64,000 nt of DNA from Prorocentrum cordatum (GCA_963575745.1 CAUYUJ010008613.1:436577-500576), one strand, 5' to 3'; counted from the stretch's first letter, positions 33,260-43,924 are shown. Program-made: numbers and translations. The notes: generated by a model not told the origin, from the sequence alone.

Positions 33260-34141
33260 TTGAAATTGATTAGCGACCCTAGCGCGAGAAGCCCAGGCCC
33301 CGATGGCCGCTCGGCCCCTGTCGCGCCAACTTCCACAGGTGGCCGCCATCACCGCCGACGCGACCCAGGACCTGCAGCGGCAGTGCGACGGGGCGGGGCG
33401 CCCATGACCCAGCGAAGTCGGAGCGCCCCCACCCGGAGAGAGCAGAACGAGCACCAGCAGGATAGATTGGCGCTGCAGGCGCGCAGGCGCGCGGCGGCGG
33501 CCTCCGGCTGCGCCGCAGATTGCGGCGGCGCCGCCGACCAGGTTCGGGGGCGCGCGGAGCGTCGCCCCCCGCAAGCTCGCCATGCCACCAGGCGAAGCGC
33601 GCAGCATTGGGCGCGACGAGGCGCGACGGGATCGACGTGTGTGGCCGAGGCGAACGGCGCCGTTGTGAATGGCATCGCCCCGTTCAACGGCCCTGTGGCG
33701 GGACGCTTCAGCGCGACCAACTGGGTCAGGCAGATGTTGCGCGACATTTTGGACCGTGCCCACTGGGCGCCCTCGGCCAGAATCCGTGTTCTCGCGGGCG
33801 ACATTGCGGCTCGCGTGGAGGCGCCCGCAGGACGAGAGGCCCCCCTCCTGGGCGCAGCGGCGGAGGAGATCGTCACGGGCTGCCTGCGCGACAACCTCCA
33901 GGCCCCCCAGAAGTCGAAGGCGCTCGCGGCGGAGGCCTCCAATGCCAGCTTCGCGCGGGACATGTTGGCCAAGCGCGGCGCGCAGGTGTCCAGCGCCGCC
34001 GCCGCGCGTGATTTCGATGGCGAAGCCGCGCTGGGACGTCGGCGCAGGCGCCCCGCTGCGGCCAAGCGCCAGCGGCGCATGCCGCCCTGGGCCCGTTGCG
34101 CAAGCTTGTTTGCGGTTAGTGGGAAGCGACGGTGGAGATGA
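33260..34141 (+). pseudogene. LINE reverse transcriptase, palm-to-thumb relic
   Basis: In the frame 33260-34141, RIRVLAGDIAARVEAPAG sits where the Y/A-D-D box of LINE RT belongs (only G-D-I remains). It is followed after about 30 residues by LQAPQKSKALAAEAS, matching the conserved S-x-x-K segment downstream of the box, and then a basic thumb-like region with KRQRRM. Catalytic residues are not intact. An antisense frame of similar length is unsupported. Confidence 0.5.
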
Positions 34142-34899
34142 GCAGCGCAGCAGCGAATTCGCGCGCCAAGGTTGGCTGCGACGCCGCCGTCGCGGGAATG
34201 GCGCCCACGGGCGCGCGCAAGCAGAGATCCACAGCAGCGGGCCTGGCAGGCCACAGCGCCGGCAGGTGGTGCACGGCAACCAACTTGGAGCTCGGCTACT
34301 GCAACCAAGAGCCACGGTGCGCGTCGGTCAAGCGGCAGGCGCGGGAGAGGATCCTCACGTGGAGCCGGCGCGCCGACTAGCGCGAGCGCCTTCGCGAGGG
34401 TTGGAGGGGGCGCGCGCGAGACTGGCTAGCGCGCGGCCTCGAAAGCGCTGGCGGGCTGCTGCGGGCCCCATCGGCGCCCTGATCTCGACGTTGCCGCAGC
34501 AGGGGCGGGCGCCCGTGCGCCCCGACGAATTGGGTCGACCCTGGCGAGCGCCAGTGGCGCCTGGATCCTGACGCGGATTGCGCCAATGAGGATGTCCAGG
34601 AAGCGATGGCGCAGAGCGTCTCCAAACAGCCGCGGCGACAGGCCAGCGGGCGCGACCACGGCGCGGGCCTCTCCAAGGGATGGCGCTCGACGTTGAAGAA
34701 CATTTTGTCGAAGTTGCGGCCCGAAGACTTCGTCGGGGAGGCGGGCGCTCTTGAGGCAGCTGCCGTCTGGACCGCGCAACGCTGCAAGGATGCAGGCGAT
34801 CAGACAGGTGGCATATGCCCGCGCTGCCAGCAGGCGCCGGAAGCCACGCGCCATCGGGCGCGGGGGTGCCCGGGGAATGCAAATGTCGACAGCGAGTAG
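34142..34899 (+). pseudogene. LINE connection region with zinc-like motif
   Basis: The plus frames contain AAGLAGHSAGRWCTATN and AKRERILTW-like pieces (34142-34380). In 34606-34899 SKGWRSTLKNILSKLRPEDF leads to GICPRCQQAPEATRHRARGC, a C-x2-C-x8-H-x4-C pattern common between RT and RNase H in LINE ORF2. Confidence 0.55.
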
Positions 34900-35497
34900 G
34901 TCCAGAAGTCGCATGGGCTATGCGAGCGGGCCCTGACAAGCGTGAGCAATGAACCGCGCATTGCTTGCTTTTGGCTACCACCAGGAAATCCGCCTGCCAG
35001 CTGGCGCGCAGTGAGACTCTGGAGAGCAGTTGTTTTTCGCCGCGGACTGCGCCGCGCCTGTCTGGGAGGGGCACGGCGGCGCCACATCGGCATCCTGATT
35101 CAGTTGCTCGGAGATTTATTTGGACGATTTGGCCGCCGGCGCAGACGCGCGCGCGCCGGCTGGGGGGTCGTGCTGAGGAAGACCCAAGACGCGGCTGCTG
35201 ATGCTGATCTCCCCGGAGGGCACGGCACCTTGGATGGCTCGCAGACGGCGCCGAGCGCTGAATTGGCGGCGCTTGCGCGGGCACTCCGGTGCGCGAGGGG
35301 CCGCCGCCACCTGTGCGAACAGCCAGCTCGTGCGCGGCGGTTGGCACGCGGGCCAGGTGCAGCGGCCTAGTGGGCAGTTCGGGCGGCGGCCGCGGCGACG
35401 CGTCGAGGTCGCCTGGGAGCACCGACCGGGGGAAAACGTTGAGCTCAGGAAGTGTTTGTCGCACTCGGACACCAAGCCTTGGCAGCTCTGCTGGTAG
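34900..35497 (+). pseudogene. LINE RNase H relic
   Basis: RARAGWGVVLRKTQ is followed by GHGTLDGSQTAPSAELAALA (strand C and the Glu-containing helix of RNase H). In a second frame SQLVRGGWHAGQVQRPSGQ leads to VELRKCLSHSDTKPW, matching the V-x-K-x-x-S/A-H signature. The first Asp strand (D-G-S) is degraded to LLGDLFGRFG. Confidence 0.65.
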
Positions 35498-36152
35498 CCC
35501 CTGCGCGTCGGTGCGGGGGTGAGACTGCGGATGTTTTGACTGGGCGCGGAGCTGAGCTTGCTGCGAACCGCGTTGAGACCGAGGCGCGCGAGCTGGACTG
35601 TCTACATTTGCGATTTGCTTACAATCCAGGTGCACGAACGCCTGGACTACAGTGCGCGCGGCCGCCTGTGCATTCAGAGGCAAGGAGCGGTTGCCGCGGG
35701 CGCGCTCTTCGCGGGGCGCGGCCCTGAACGGTGAAGCGCTTGCGCTTTAGCGATCCAGCGGCCACCAATGTCCCAACATGCCAACAAGACGTGGGCATGC
35801 TAGAGGTGCTTGCGAGGTCCCAGCAAGTTTTCTCTGCTTGGCCCATGGAGAATCCGCGGTGCCAGGGCCGCCATTTGCGCGCGCTGTTAGTTGCAACCGT
35901 CTGCAGCAAGCTCGCGCACGCGATTTGTATTTTATCGTGGTGAGCGGCAAGACCAGTCACATATCGCATAACGTGTCGACCAGGAACGGGCAATTCTGGT
36001 GCAACGGCTGCGATTGCCTAGGATCTCGGCGGCGGAGGCAGACTACAGTTGCTAGCCAAACCGCGCCGTGGCTTCCGAAAGGATTCTGGCCAGGAATATT
36101 GAATGCGCACTGCGCGAGGCGAGCAGCCTGTATTTGGCAAGTGCTGGCCTGA
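35498..36152 (+). pseudogene. LINE C-terminal tail relic
   Basis: Toward the end, DLYFIVVSGKTSHISHNVST and NGQFWCNGCDCLGS resemble the terminal H/C-x2-C segment after RNase H in dinoflagellate LINEs. The frame ends at TGA 36150-36152. The stretch between 35500 and 35850 has no clear motif. Confidence 0.45.
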
Positions 36153-36764
36153 TGGCGCCAGGCCAGGCCCTCCCAGCCAGAGCGCGGGCAGGCGACGGCG
36201 GTGAATGGAAGATTTGAGCCTCGGTGAGGGGGGCGGTGAGGTGCAGCAGGCGGCTTCGGCGTACTGTCGACCGCTTTGGAAAAATAGCCCGAAATAGCCG
36301 ACATAACCAGAAATAGCCCTCCCCCGCCGTCCCTTGCTGAACCGCGTCGGCCAGCGGTGCAGCGAACTCCTCAGGCAGGATTGCCCAGGGAGCGCGCGCC
36401 CGCTGGGAGACAGCGCGAGGAGAGAGGAGTGTTCCCTGGTTATTTTTCCGGCTTTATTTCCTGATCGGCCTTGTGCAGAGCGAAATGAGCTGGTGGGGCC
36501 CAAATTCGGAGGCCAGCCAGCTCGTTCCCCACGGTTTCCCCGACAGTGCTTGCCGTTTGGGGCGTTTCTGGGCGACAGGTCTGGCGAAGTCCTGATTGTG
36601 CTTGCAACTCGGGGTCGAATGCTACGAGGGGGGCCCGCTTACAGTACAGGCCGTAGCGGGTCCCACGGGCAGCGGAGTGGACGACCCCACAGCTACAGTA
36701 GCACGCAGTCGTCCTACGGGCCAAATGTGCGCCAAGGTATCGGCTCATGACCCCTAGCGGCCCC
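36153..36764. other. Unassigned
   Basis: No recognised gene. ATAGCCCGAAATAGCCGACA and ATAACCAGAAATAGCCC near 36285-36319 are short direct repeats. Confidence 0.4.
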
Positions 36765-36900
36765 ACCACCGCCACCACCACCTCCTCCTCCTTTTCCTCC
36801 TCCTGTTCCTCCGCCTCCTCCCCCTTCTCCTCCTGCTCCTGCTCCTCCTCCTCCTTCGCCTCCTCCTCCTCCTCCTTCTCCTTCTCGTTCCCTTTCCTCG
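36765..36900 (-). repeat. (CTC)n polypyrimidine tract
   Basis: About 130 bases of CCTCCT/CTCCTT, the GGA type in reverse orientation. Confidence 0.92.
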
Positions 36901-37614
36901 ACATCCTTCTCCCTCATCCATGTGGAGACCCAGGAAAGGGTGGAGTGGTGAGATGGAACAGCAAGGGGAGGAGGCGGAAGCGGCCTCCTTGCTGGCAGGC
37001 CGCCATGGGCTGCCTAGCCGCCGAGCCGCCAGATTCTTGGAGCGCCGCGCGCACAGCCACGCGTCCAGGCCGATGGGGCGCCGAAGACGACAACTAGCAA
37101 AACGACGGCGATGACAGGGAATGTGACGTTTCCCTTCGTGTTCTCTGCGTGCATTTCTTATGGTTCATTGCTGTCTCATCGGAAGGCCTTCGTATCCTCG
37201 TAGCATGTCCCATCGCGTGCATTTCTGCTGCGATTGGGGCGGGGATCTGAATTCTTAGCAGCGTGGCTCCCAACTATACTTTGCTCTTACCTCCCGCTTT
37301 GCTTTCTGAGCTTTGGACAGTCTGGTCTCCTGTTGGACACGCGACTGTCATCGAGCGCCATCCAGGATGAAGGTTTTTGGTCCCCCAAAAAAGGCAATAA
37401 GAATGGTCCACGAATTTTGCTAGGATTTGATCACACCCTTCTGTCGTACTATCTTCTGCGCCTCTTCCAACTCAGCCCATGTGCAGCCATGCCTCATACG
37501 ACATCTGCCACTTCGCTGCGACTGTGCCTCACTAGAGCGTACGCGCACAGTGGCTACTCAATGTCGCCATCTCAGGAGCGAAGACGCCGCCCGCACAGTG
37601 TTGCGAAACTGCGA
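36901..37614. other. Unassigned
   Basis: Short open frames only. 37234-37665 on the plus strand is open for 143 codons but shows no motif and runs into the hairpin repeat. Confidence 0.4.
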
Positions 37615-37652
37615 CTAGAACCTTACCGCGCGAAGCGCGAGCGTGGTTCTAA
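37615..37652. repeat. GC hairpin repeat, copy H1
   Basis: CTAGAACC, then a short GC stem around a GAA loop, then GGTTCTAA. The inner stem is diverged (CGCGCGAAGCGCGA). It is followed by a short AT run (ATACATGTATG). Related to copies at 39935, 42168 and 53627. Confidence 0.8.
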
Positions 37653-38111
37653 TATACATGTATGATACGTGATTGTAAGAGTTGCTCGAACCACGGTTGG
37701 ATGGGAGGGTGAGGGGGGGCGGGCTTATCGTTGCAGAGGAAGGTTGCACCGTCGCGACGTGCATACGAAGTGTTTGCATTGGAAACGATAGTGCCGAATA
37801 TTTGATCTGATGTTCCTCGAAGTTCTAGGCGCTGTTATCTTTCTCCTCTTTGTCCTCATCGGGTGGTTTCCTGTGCAGCTGCGTGTGGAAAACCCCGCAA
37901 CTATGCCGGTACAACAGCTCAGCAGGAAGGAGGCCGAGTGTAGGAACAGCGCGATTCCGACGACTGTTCTTACTTGTGTCAGGTTGTGAATTCGACTTCG
38001 TCCTCGTCCGAGCGGTAGGAATGTCGTCGAATTCACGCCCCGCGCTAATTCTACGATTGGTCTGAATTGGGGAGGGTCGTGATCTCGACCTCGCTTTTGT
38101 CCGTGCGATCG
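37653..38111. other. Unassigned
   Basis: Nothing recognised between the hairpin and the polypurine tract. Confidence 0.4.
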
Positions 38112-38341
38112 GGGGGAGGAGGAGGAGGAGGAGGAGGAGGAGGAGGAGGAGGAGGAGGAGGGAGGAGGAGGAGGAGGGAGGAGGAGGAGGAGGAGGAGGA
38201 GGAGGAGGAGGAGGAGAGGAGGAGGAGGAGGAGGAGGAGGAGGAGGAGGAGGAGGAGAGGAGGAGGAGGAGGAGGAGGAGGAGGAGGAGGAGGAGGAGGA
38301 GGAGGAGGAGGAGGAGGAGAGAGAGAGAGAGAGAGAGAGAA
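38112..38341 (+). repeat. (GGA)n tract ending in (GA)n
   Basis: About 205 bases of GGA, then GAGAGA at 38318-38340. Confidence 0.95.
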
Positions 38342-38433
38342 AATGCAGACGAGGAGGAGAATGCTTCTTAGGGCCTTCTTGGGGTGCATTGAGGAGTGGG
38401 TGGGCAATCCTTCATTATCTGATCATATGTGTA

Positions 38434-38445
38434 TATCTTTACATT

Positions 38446-38476
<31 letters not shown>

Positions 38477-38478
38477 CG
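38434..38478. repeat. (TA)n microsatellite
   Basis: TATATA run directly before a CCCAAG-type array; the same juxtaposition occurs near 39975 and 42206. Confidence 0.9.
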
Positions 38479-39930
38479 GCGCACCGGGTCCGGGGGCCCG
38501 GGGCCGGGACCCCGACCACAAATGTGGGCCCCGGGGGGCCCGGAGGCTCGTCGGACCGCCGGACGCCGTCCAAGATCGTTCGCAGGCGGCTTCGGAACGC
38601 GCTCCGATGGCTCCAGATGCCTTCCAAGACGCCTGTCATGACACCAAGAAGGTCCCAGAAGCCTCCAAGACGCTCCGAGAGGCAGCCCAAGAGAGGCCCA
38701 AGAAGCAAAAATCGTGCCATTCCTATGGGAAAACGTATATTTTTCGCATGTTCGCCTCTTGGGCTTTCACCGCGTCCAAGACGGCCCAAGAGGCGCCCAA
38801 GACGGTCTACGAGGCCTCCGGGAGCGCTCCAAGGCTGCGCACGAGTGGCCCAGGACGGCCCCAAGACGGCCGAAGAGAGCCCCAAGACGAGTTCGAGAGG
38901 GGTCCCAGACGGAGAAAGCCAACCTCGAATTCCGAGCTTCCGGCCCAAGAGGCTCCAGGAGGCGCCAAAATGCCGCCAAGAGGCGCCAGAAGGCTCCCAA
39001 AAGCACCCCAAGACGTTCCGAGAGGCACCCCAAGAGAGGTCCAAGAAACAAAAATCGTGCCATTCCTATGGGAAAACGTATATGTTTCGCATGTTCGCAT
39101 CTTGGGCTTTCACCGCGTCCAAGACGGCCCAAGAGGCCTCCAAGACGGCCTAGGAGGCCTCCGGGAGCGCTCCAGGACGGCCCCAAGACGGCCCAAGAGA
39201 GCCCCAAGACGAGTTCGAGAGGGGTCCCAGAAGGAGAAAGCCACTCTCGAATTCCGAGCTTCCGGCCCAACATATCCCAGGAGGCGCCAAAACGCCGCCC
39301 AGAGGCGCCAAAAGGCTTCCAAAATCAGCCCAAGACGTTCCGAGAGGCACCCCAAGAGAGGTCCAAGAAACAAAAATCGTGCCATTCCTATTGGAAAACG
39401 TATATGTTTCGCATGTTCGCATCTTGGGCTTTCACCGCGTCCAAGACGGCCCAAGAGGCCTCCAAGACCGCCCCAAGACGGCCCAAGAAGCTTCCAAGAG
39501 GGCCCCAGGACAGCCCAAGAGGGCCCCAAGACGGCCCAAGAGGCGCCCAAGATGGCCCAAGAGGGCCCCAAGACGGGCCCAAGAGGGGGCCCAGAGGGGG
39601 ACCACGAACCGCAAGCTCGAGCCTTCCGCCCCAAGAGGCCGCCAGGAGGCCCCAAGGAGGCCCCTCAAGAGGCCCCAGGAGACCCCCAAGAGGCCCAAAG
39701 GAGGCCCCGAGAAGCCCCAAATCGGCCCCCAAAATGCTTCGAACCTGCTTCCAGGAGGCCCCCGACAGGTTCAGAGGCTCCCGAGAAGCTACGTCAAACT
39801 CCCAGCGAGCGGCCGGACGAGGCCCCCCACAAAATCACAAGAGGGTTCCAGTATTTGTATCCTTCAGCGCTCTCTGGCCTTCTTCCCCCTGCCCCCTTCC
39901 CTGCGACTTTCGTTGACTCAAGCTCGCCTC
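38479..39930 (+). repeat. CCCAAG-type array with units of about 320-345 bp
   Basis: Built on CCCAAGAGGCC, CCAAGACGGCC and GGCCCCAAGA. A spacer AAAAATCGTGCCATTCCTAT plus GGAAAACGTATATG and TTCGCATGTTCGC occurs three times, starting at 38707, 39050 and 39372. Each unit is therefore a CCCAAG-rich part plus a 70-90 bp AT-richer spacer. A plus-strand frame of 623 codons (38067-39938) crosses GGA tract, TA tract and array and is not a credible gene. Confidence 0.9.
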
Positions 39931-39934
39931 CTAG

Positions 39935-39974
39935 CTAGAACCTAAGCGCGCGCGAAGCGCGCGCGTGGTTCTAG
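39935..39974. repeat. GC hairpin repeat, copy H2
   Basis: Forty bases: outer arms CTAGAACC and GGTTCTAG are perfect inverted repeats, inner arms GCGCGCGC are perfect, and the loop is GAA. ACATATAT and GGAGTAGGTCGGGGG follow. Confidence 0.92.
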
Positions 39975-39984
39975 TATACATATA

Positions 39985-40660
39985 TCGGAGTAGGTCGGGG
40001 GGGGGCCGGGCCGGTGCCACCCTCCCCCATGGGCGCCCCCCGGAGCCTTTGGGAGGTCACAGACCCCCCGGGTCTGCCCTGGGCCGCTTCCAAATTGCCC
40101 ACGACAGGCCACGCGGGCCTTACAGATGGTCAAGAAAGCCTCAAGAGGCCCCCAAGACGCCCAAGATGGCCCCACGACAGCCCAAGAAGCCCCGAAGCCG
40201 CCCCAAGAGTCTTCAAAGAAGCATCCCAAGAGAGCCCCGAGAGGCCAACATCGATGATTTTCCATTGTGTTTCTCTATGTGTTTGGTTTTGATAGCCTTT
40301 TCACTTTTCCGACGCTCCAACAAGGCCCAAAAGGTCCTCAAGAGCGCCCCAAGATTGCCCGGGAGGCCCCCCAGACGGCCTGAAGACGGCGCTGGGCAGC
40401 CCCAAGACAGCCCAGAGGCGCCCCAGAGAGCCGTAGAAAGCCCAAGAAAGCCCCGAGAAGGCTTCCAGAGGGGCCCACGAGAGGGGCCAAAATGTCAACA
40501 GTTTTTTTGTTCCGCCCTGAAAGCTTCCCAGGAGGCCCCGAGAGAGGCCCAAGACGCGCCAAGGAGGCTCCCAAGAGGCCCCGAGGAGGTCCCCAAGAGG
40601 CCCCCAAAAGACCCCAAGAGGCCCCAACACGAGCGCCACCCCCGCCCCCTCCGTCAAGTT
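39985..40660 (+). repeat. CCCAAG-type array, second block
   Basis: Begins GGAGTAGGTCGGGGGG. From 40130 it has CCCAAGACGCCCAAGATGGC and similar, with spacers at about 40246-40320 (GATGATTTTCCATTGTG) and 40490-40520. The same unit logic as the 38.5-39.9 kb block, but degraded. Confidence 0.82.
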
Positions 40661-40722
40661 GCGTTCACGCCGCGCTACGCAGACGCCGTCGCGCAAACCT
40701 CTCGGGCCTGGGCGGTTCCGGG

Positions 40723-40754
40723 AGATGTTCCCGGAGGGGCCTCCGGGAACATCT
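40723..40754. repeat. Perfect 15-bp inverted repeat
   Basis: AGATGTTCCCGGAGG, two G bases, then the exact reverse complement CCTCCGGGAACATCT. It can extrude a cruciform or form an RNA hairpin. It is not near any recognised gene, so a terminator role is not implied. Confidence 0.95.
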
Positions 40755-40787
40755 GCTTCGGGGGGACGAGGATCCACGCCTTAGCCC

Positions 40788-40845
40788 TTGCCGTCGTCGT
40801 CGTCGTCATCATGGGCATCGTCGTCATCGTCGTCGTCGGTTCTTC
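40788..40845 (+). repeat. (GTC)n microsatellite, interrupted
   Basis: CGTCGTCGT and CGTCATCGTCGTCG units. Confidence 0.88.
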
Positions 40846-41520
40846 CTGAAACTGTTCGTAGGTTTTTGATAGAGATTCGGAGTTCGGAGTTCGAGAAGGT
40901 TTTTCGCAGTTTTCGGCCCCAGGGGGGCCCGTTTGTGGGCCCGGCAGTACAGCATCAACCCCAGGACTTGTTGTGGAATGTGTTTGGGCCAGACTTTCGA
41001 GGGGACTCCAACCGTGGCGACGTGGCTGCCAGAGGAGGTTAGCCCTCGACGTTCGACGAAAAATCCACGAAGGAATTTGCTTCTCCCGTCCGCCTCGCCC
41101 TCCGGGCTCCGCCGGGGGACCTCCGAGGACTTCCAAAAGTCCCTCAAGGCCACCGAAAACAATCTAAAATTTCCGAACACCTTCGACACAAATGAACTAC
41201 AAATCCTCCTCCTCGTCCCGCGCCAGCCTCCGGCTCCAGGCCCTCGCCGACATTTCGCAGTCTCCGGCTTCAGAGGCCCCCGAGAAGCCCCCGAAGGCCA
41301 TCCAGAGGCTCCCCAGAAGCCCCGTGAGGCACCCAAGAGGACCTCAGATAGCCCAAAGAGGTCCCCAAAAAGCTCCCAGGGAAACCCGAAAAGGCCCCCC
41401 GAGACCCCAAACCACACATGTTCCCAGGAGGGTTTCCCGGAACTTGATTCATCAGGCTTCTGCCCCCCCCCCCAAACAATGCTTCCGAAAGGCCTCGTTC
41501 GGAAACGCCATTCTGGCACG
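40846..41520 (+). other. Unassigned, with a short degraded CCCAAG block
   Basis: 41267-41420 contains GGCCCCCGAGAAGCCCCCGA-like units, a degraded array. No gene recognised in the rest. Confidence 0.5.
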
Positions 41521-41526
41521 GGTGGT

Positions 41527-41960
41527 CCATATGATGATAACGATGATGCTAATGATTACGGGGATGACGATGGTGATTATGAGCATGATGATGATGCCGA
41601 TGCGGATGATGATTTTGGTGATGGTGGTGATGCTGACCATGCTAATGATGAGATGATGATGACGAGTATGATGATGACGACGATGACGATGATGAAGATG
41701 ATGATGATCATGATGATGATGATGATGATGTTCGCTACGATGCTCATGATGATCATGGTGATGATGGTGATGCTGAAGCTGGAAATGATGAGTTGGTTCG
41801 TATCTTAATTGCTCTTATCTCTGTCAATACGGAGGATCGGAGATGATTTGGTTGTTGATGGTAATACTGATCATGACAATTAATATCACCATGATGGCCA
41901 CCATGATTATGATGATTATGCTGCTGATGATGATGATTGTCGCCCCAACACTTCACGAAG
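41527..41960 (+). repeat. Degenerate GAT/ATG trinucleotide tract
   Basis: ATGATGATAACGATGATG and similar over about 270 bases, thinning out to 41940. Frames give poly-Asp or poly-Met; not genes. A second tract of this kind directly precedes hairpin H4. Confidence 0.9.
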
Positions 41961-42167
41961 CATGAAAGCATAAGAAGGCCTGTCAGAAAGTTTCCACGGA
42001 CGGCGCAGGAGGACGGGGAGGAGGCAACCCAGGAGACGGCTTCGGGAGAGGGACCCTACAGGCCCCCAGGAAACCCCGGAGGCCATCAACCAAGCGGGAA
42101 AGGGAGCCGTGGCGCAGCTGCATCCAGGGATGCACACAATGCCCACTGACAACGTCTTCGGAGTCGA
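41961..42167. other. Unassigned spacer before hairpin H3
   Basis: GC-rich, no motif; it contains AACCCAGGAGACGG and CCAGGAAACCCCGGAGG words of the array type. Confidence 0.4.
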
Positions 42168-42207
42168 GTAGAACGTAGGCGCGCGCGAAGCGCGCGCGTG
42201 GTTCTAG
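42168..42207. repeat. GC hairpin repeat, copy H3, followed by (AT)n
   Basis: GTAGAACGTA, then GCGCGCGC-GAA-GCGCGCGC, then GTGGTTCTAG. An AT run (42206-42227) and, about 40 bases later, GGAGTAGGCCGGGGGG follow, as after H2. Confidence 0.92.
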
Positions 42208-42259
42208 TATATATATATATATATATGTGTACACATACATAGATATTTGTGTATATATA

Positions 42260-42620
42260 ACTATTGGAGTAGGCCGGGGGGAGGGGCCAGAACTGCTGCC
42301 TGTGGTTCGTATGGGGGGCCGGGGGGGGCTTTGAGGGCTCTAAGAGGGTTCAGAAGGGGCCCCCGACCCCCCCACCCCAGAGGCTCCCAAGCTGGCCCAA
42401 GAGGCGTCCAGAGCGCCCCAGGTTGTCTGGAAGGTGGCTGAAGAGCGCGCTGAGAGGGCTTCCAGACGAGCCACGAGAGTTCGAAGACAGCCCAAGATTG
42501 CTCCTAGACGGCCACAAAGGCACTCAAGACTGTCCAGGAGGCCGCAGAAAAGGCCCTCCAAGGGCAAACATCAAGCATTTCATATGGACAAACATGTATG
42601 TCCTGGATATCCGTAAGGGC
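42260..42620 (+). repeat. CCCAAG-type array, third block (one degraded unit)
   Basis: Starts GGAGTAGGCCGGGGGG. CCCAAGCTGGCCCAAGAGGC near 42388 and a spacer with CATATGGACAAACATG near 42580 are the unit features. Confidence 0.75.
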
Positions 42621-42744
42621 TTCGCCCCCCGCCGCCGGCCCCCTCTTGGCGCCGCCGTGAAGCAGCGTCGGGACTTCACGCGAAGATGATGAGTAATCGA
42701 CAAGACAAGTTGATATTATGATGATCTTGTTGAATTCCTAGTTG

Positions 42745-43245
42745 TACTTCGAGGGTTTATGGCTTCGGATACGCGAATGGCGCGTTATTTACGTGGTGTA
42801 TGGCTTCGGGCTAGCAAATATAATGTTACGTATGCAGGTTTATGGTTTTGGAGACGCGAACATTTTGTAATTTACGAGGGTGTATGGCTTCGGACACGCG
42901 ATTATCGCGGAATGTACGAGGGTTCGTGGCTTCGGGGTCGCAAGTGTTGCGTCATTTACGCAGGTGTATGGCTCCGGAGACGCGAATATCGGTAGTCTAC
43001 TAGCGTTTATGGCTTCGGGGACGCGAGCATCGCATGATTTACGAGCGTTTGTGGCCTCGGGGACGCCGGCATTGGGTAATTTACTAAGGTGTATTGCTTC
43101 GGGGACACAGATATGGCGTGATTTGCAAGGGTTTATGCTTTCGGGGGCGCGAATATTGCGGAATTCACAAGGATCTATGGCTTCGGGGACGCGATTATTG
43201 CGTAATGTGCGAAGGCTTATGGCCCCGTGGACGCGAAATGCATTT
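42745..43245 (+). repeat. 42-bp minisatellite, about 12 copies
   Basis: Units of about 42 bases (TTTACGAGGGTGTATGGCTT plus CGGGGACGCGAATATTGCG). ATGGCTTCGG or a variant recurs near 42760, 42803, 42845, 42886, 42927, 42968, 43010, 43051, 43094, 43136, 43178 and 43219. Because 42 is a multiple of three, one plus frame stays open for 143 codons (42880-43311). Confidence 0.9.
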
Positions 43246-43538
43246 ATTTTTACGTGTCCCACGCCCCCCCTCCCCCCCAGGAATTCAGAACACGCGACTC
43301 GGGCGTGGTAACTAGGTTCCTTCTCGGCTTCCCCCCTCGCGCGGTCCATCAACAAGGAACAGTAAGCAGCAAGACGCAGAATTGTAACAATGGAAGCTGG
43401 AAGCTGGAACTGGCACAGGGAACAGCAAACCTCGGCTTACAGCCTGGTGGCCCCGCAAGGGGGCCAGCGGATTTGCTTTTCAGACCTACCAGCGGCCGCG
43501 ACGGCCCCAGAGGCTCCCAAAATAAGCCCCAGACGGCC
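43246..43538 (+). other. Flank of element 3: unique sequence then CCCAAG-type array edge
   Basis: The last 60 bases (GGCCCCAGAGGCTCCCAAAA, CCCCAGACGGCC) are array sequence that resumes at 51711, so the array was split by the insertion. Confidence 0.6.
43534..43538. repeat. Target-site duplication, left copy (CGGCC)
   Basis: Five bases immediately left of the 5' LTR, identical to 51706-51710. Five base pairs is the usual copia target duplication. Confidence 0.88.
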
Positions 43539-43829
43539 TGTGAAATATACAGTGTCCGTGCTGATATGTAAGCTCTGTAGCATAGCATGCCAGCAAGCAA
43601 GCAGAGCGTGCTCATATGCACGCGAGAGGTAACATGTCCTTTCGTATCCATGTGGGCTCCAGGGTCCTTGAGCTTGGGCGTATCGGTAGGGGCCATCGCG
43701 GGTTCCGCTAAGCAACCATCTTTCGCCATCCATTGCTGATCTTATTGTTATCATTGCTGTATATTTGCTGACATACAACCTCGCGGTTAATATTGCACTA
43801 CGACCCGGCTTTGCAGCATTGGGTCTACA
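43539..43829 (+). repeat. 5' LTR of element 3
   Basis: 291 bases beginning TGTGAAATA and ending GGGTCTACA (TG...CA ends). Aligns without gaps to 51415-51705. It would carry promoter and polyadenylation signals; none can be pointed to with confidence. Confidence 0.95.
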
Positions 43830-43830
43830 T

Positions 43831-43842
43831 TGGTAGCAGGAG
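43831..43842 (+). other. Primer-binding site, tRNA-Met type
   Basis: TGGTAGCAGGAG starts one base after the LTR end. The first nine bases are complementary to the 3' end of eukaryotic initiator tRNA-Met (ending CTGCTACCA), the usual copia primer. Confidence 0.85.
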
Positions 43843-43924
43843 CTAACTCAGACCACGGCAACGTGCGCGACTTCGCAGAGTCAATAAAGGCACCTACGAG
43901 CTCGTGGTTGCGACTATTGCGACT

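Larger units (their letters stand above)
33260..36152 (+). mobile_element. Degenerate non-LTR (LINE) retrotransposon, 3' half
   Basis: Only the C-terminal part of ORF2 is seen: end of the RT palm and thumb, a C-x2-C/H/C zinc-like segment, RNase H, and a terminal zinc segment. It is spread over several frames with many stops. The 5' part (endonuclease, RT fingers) is missing or unrecognisable, which fits the 5' truncation normal for LINE copies. No poly-A tail or target duplication is obvious. Confidence 0.68.

Noticed and set aside
33035-34315. 426-codon minus-strand open frame
   Set aside because: Opposite to plus-strand LINE motifs (KSKALA segment, RNase H further on); the minus frame has no recognised motif.
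38067-39938. 623-codon plus-strand open frame
   Set aside because: It runs through a GGA tract, a TA tract and a CCCAAG array; frames on both strands are open there because the repeat unit lacks stops. Pro/Arg/Lys-rich with no domain.
40933-41808. 291-codon plus-strand open frame
   Set aside because: Its second half is a GAT tract (poly-Asp) and its middle a degraded CCCAAG block; the first part has no motif.
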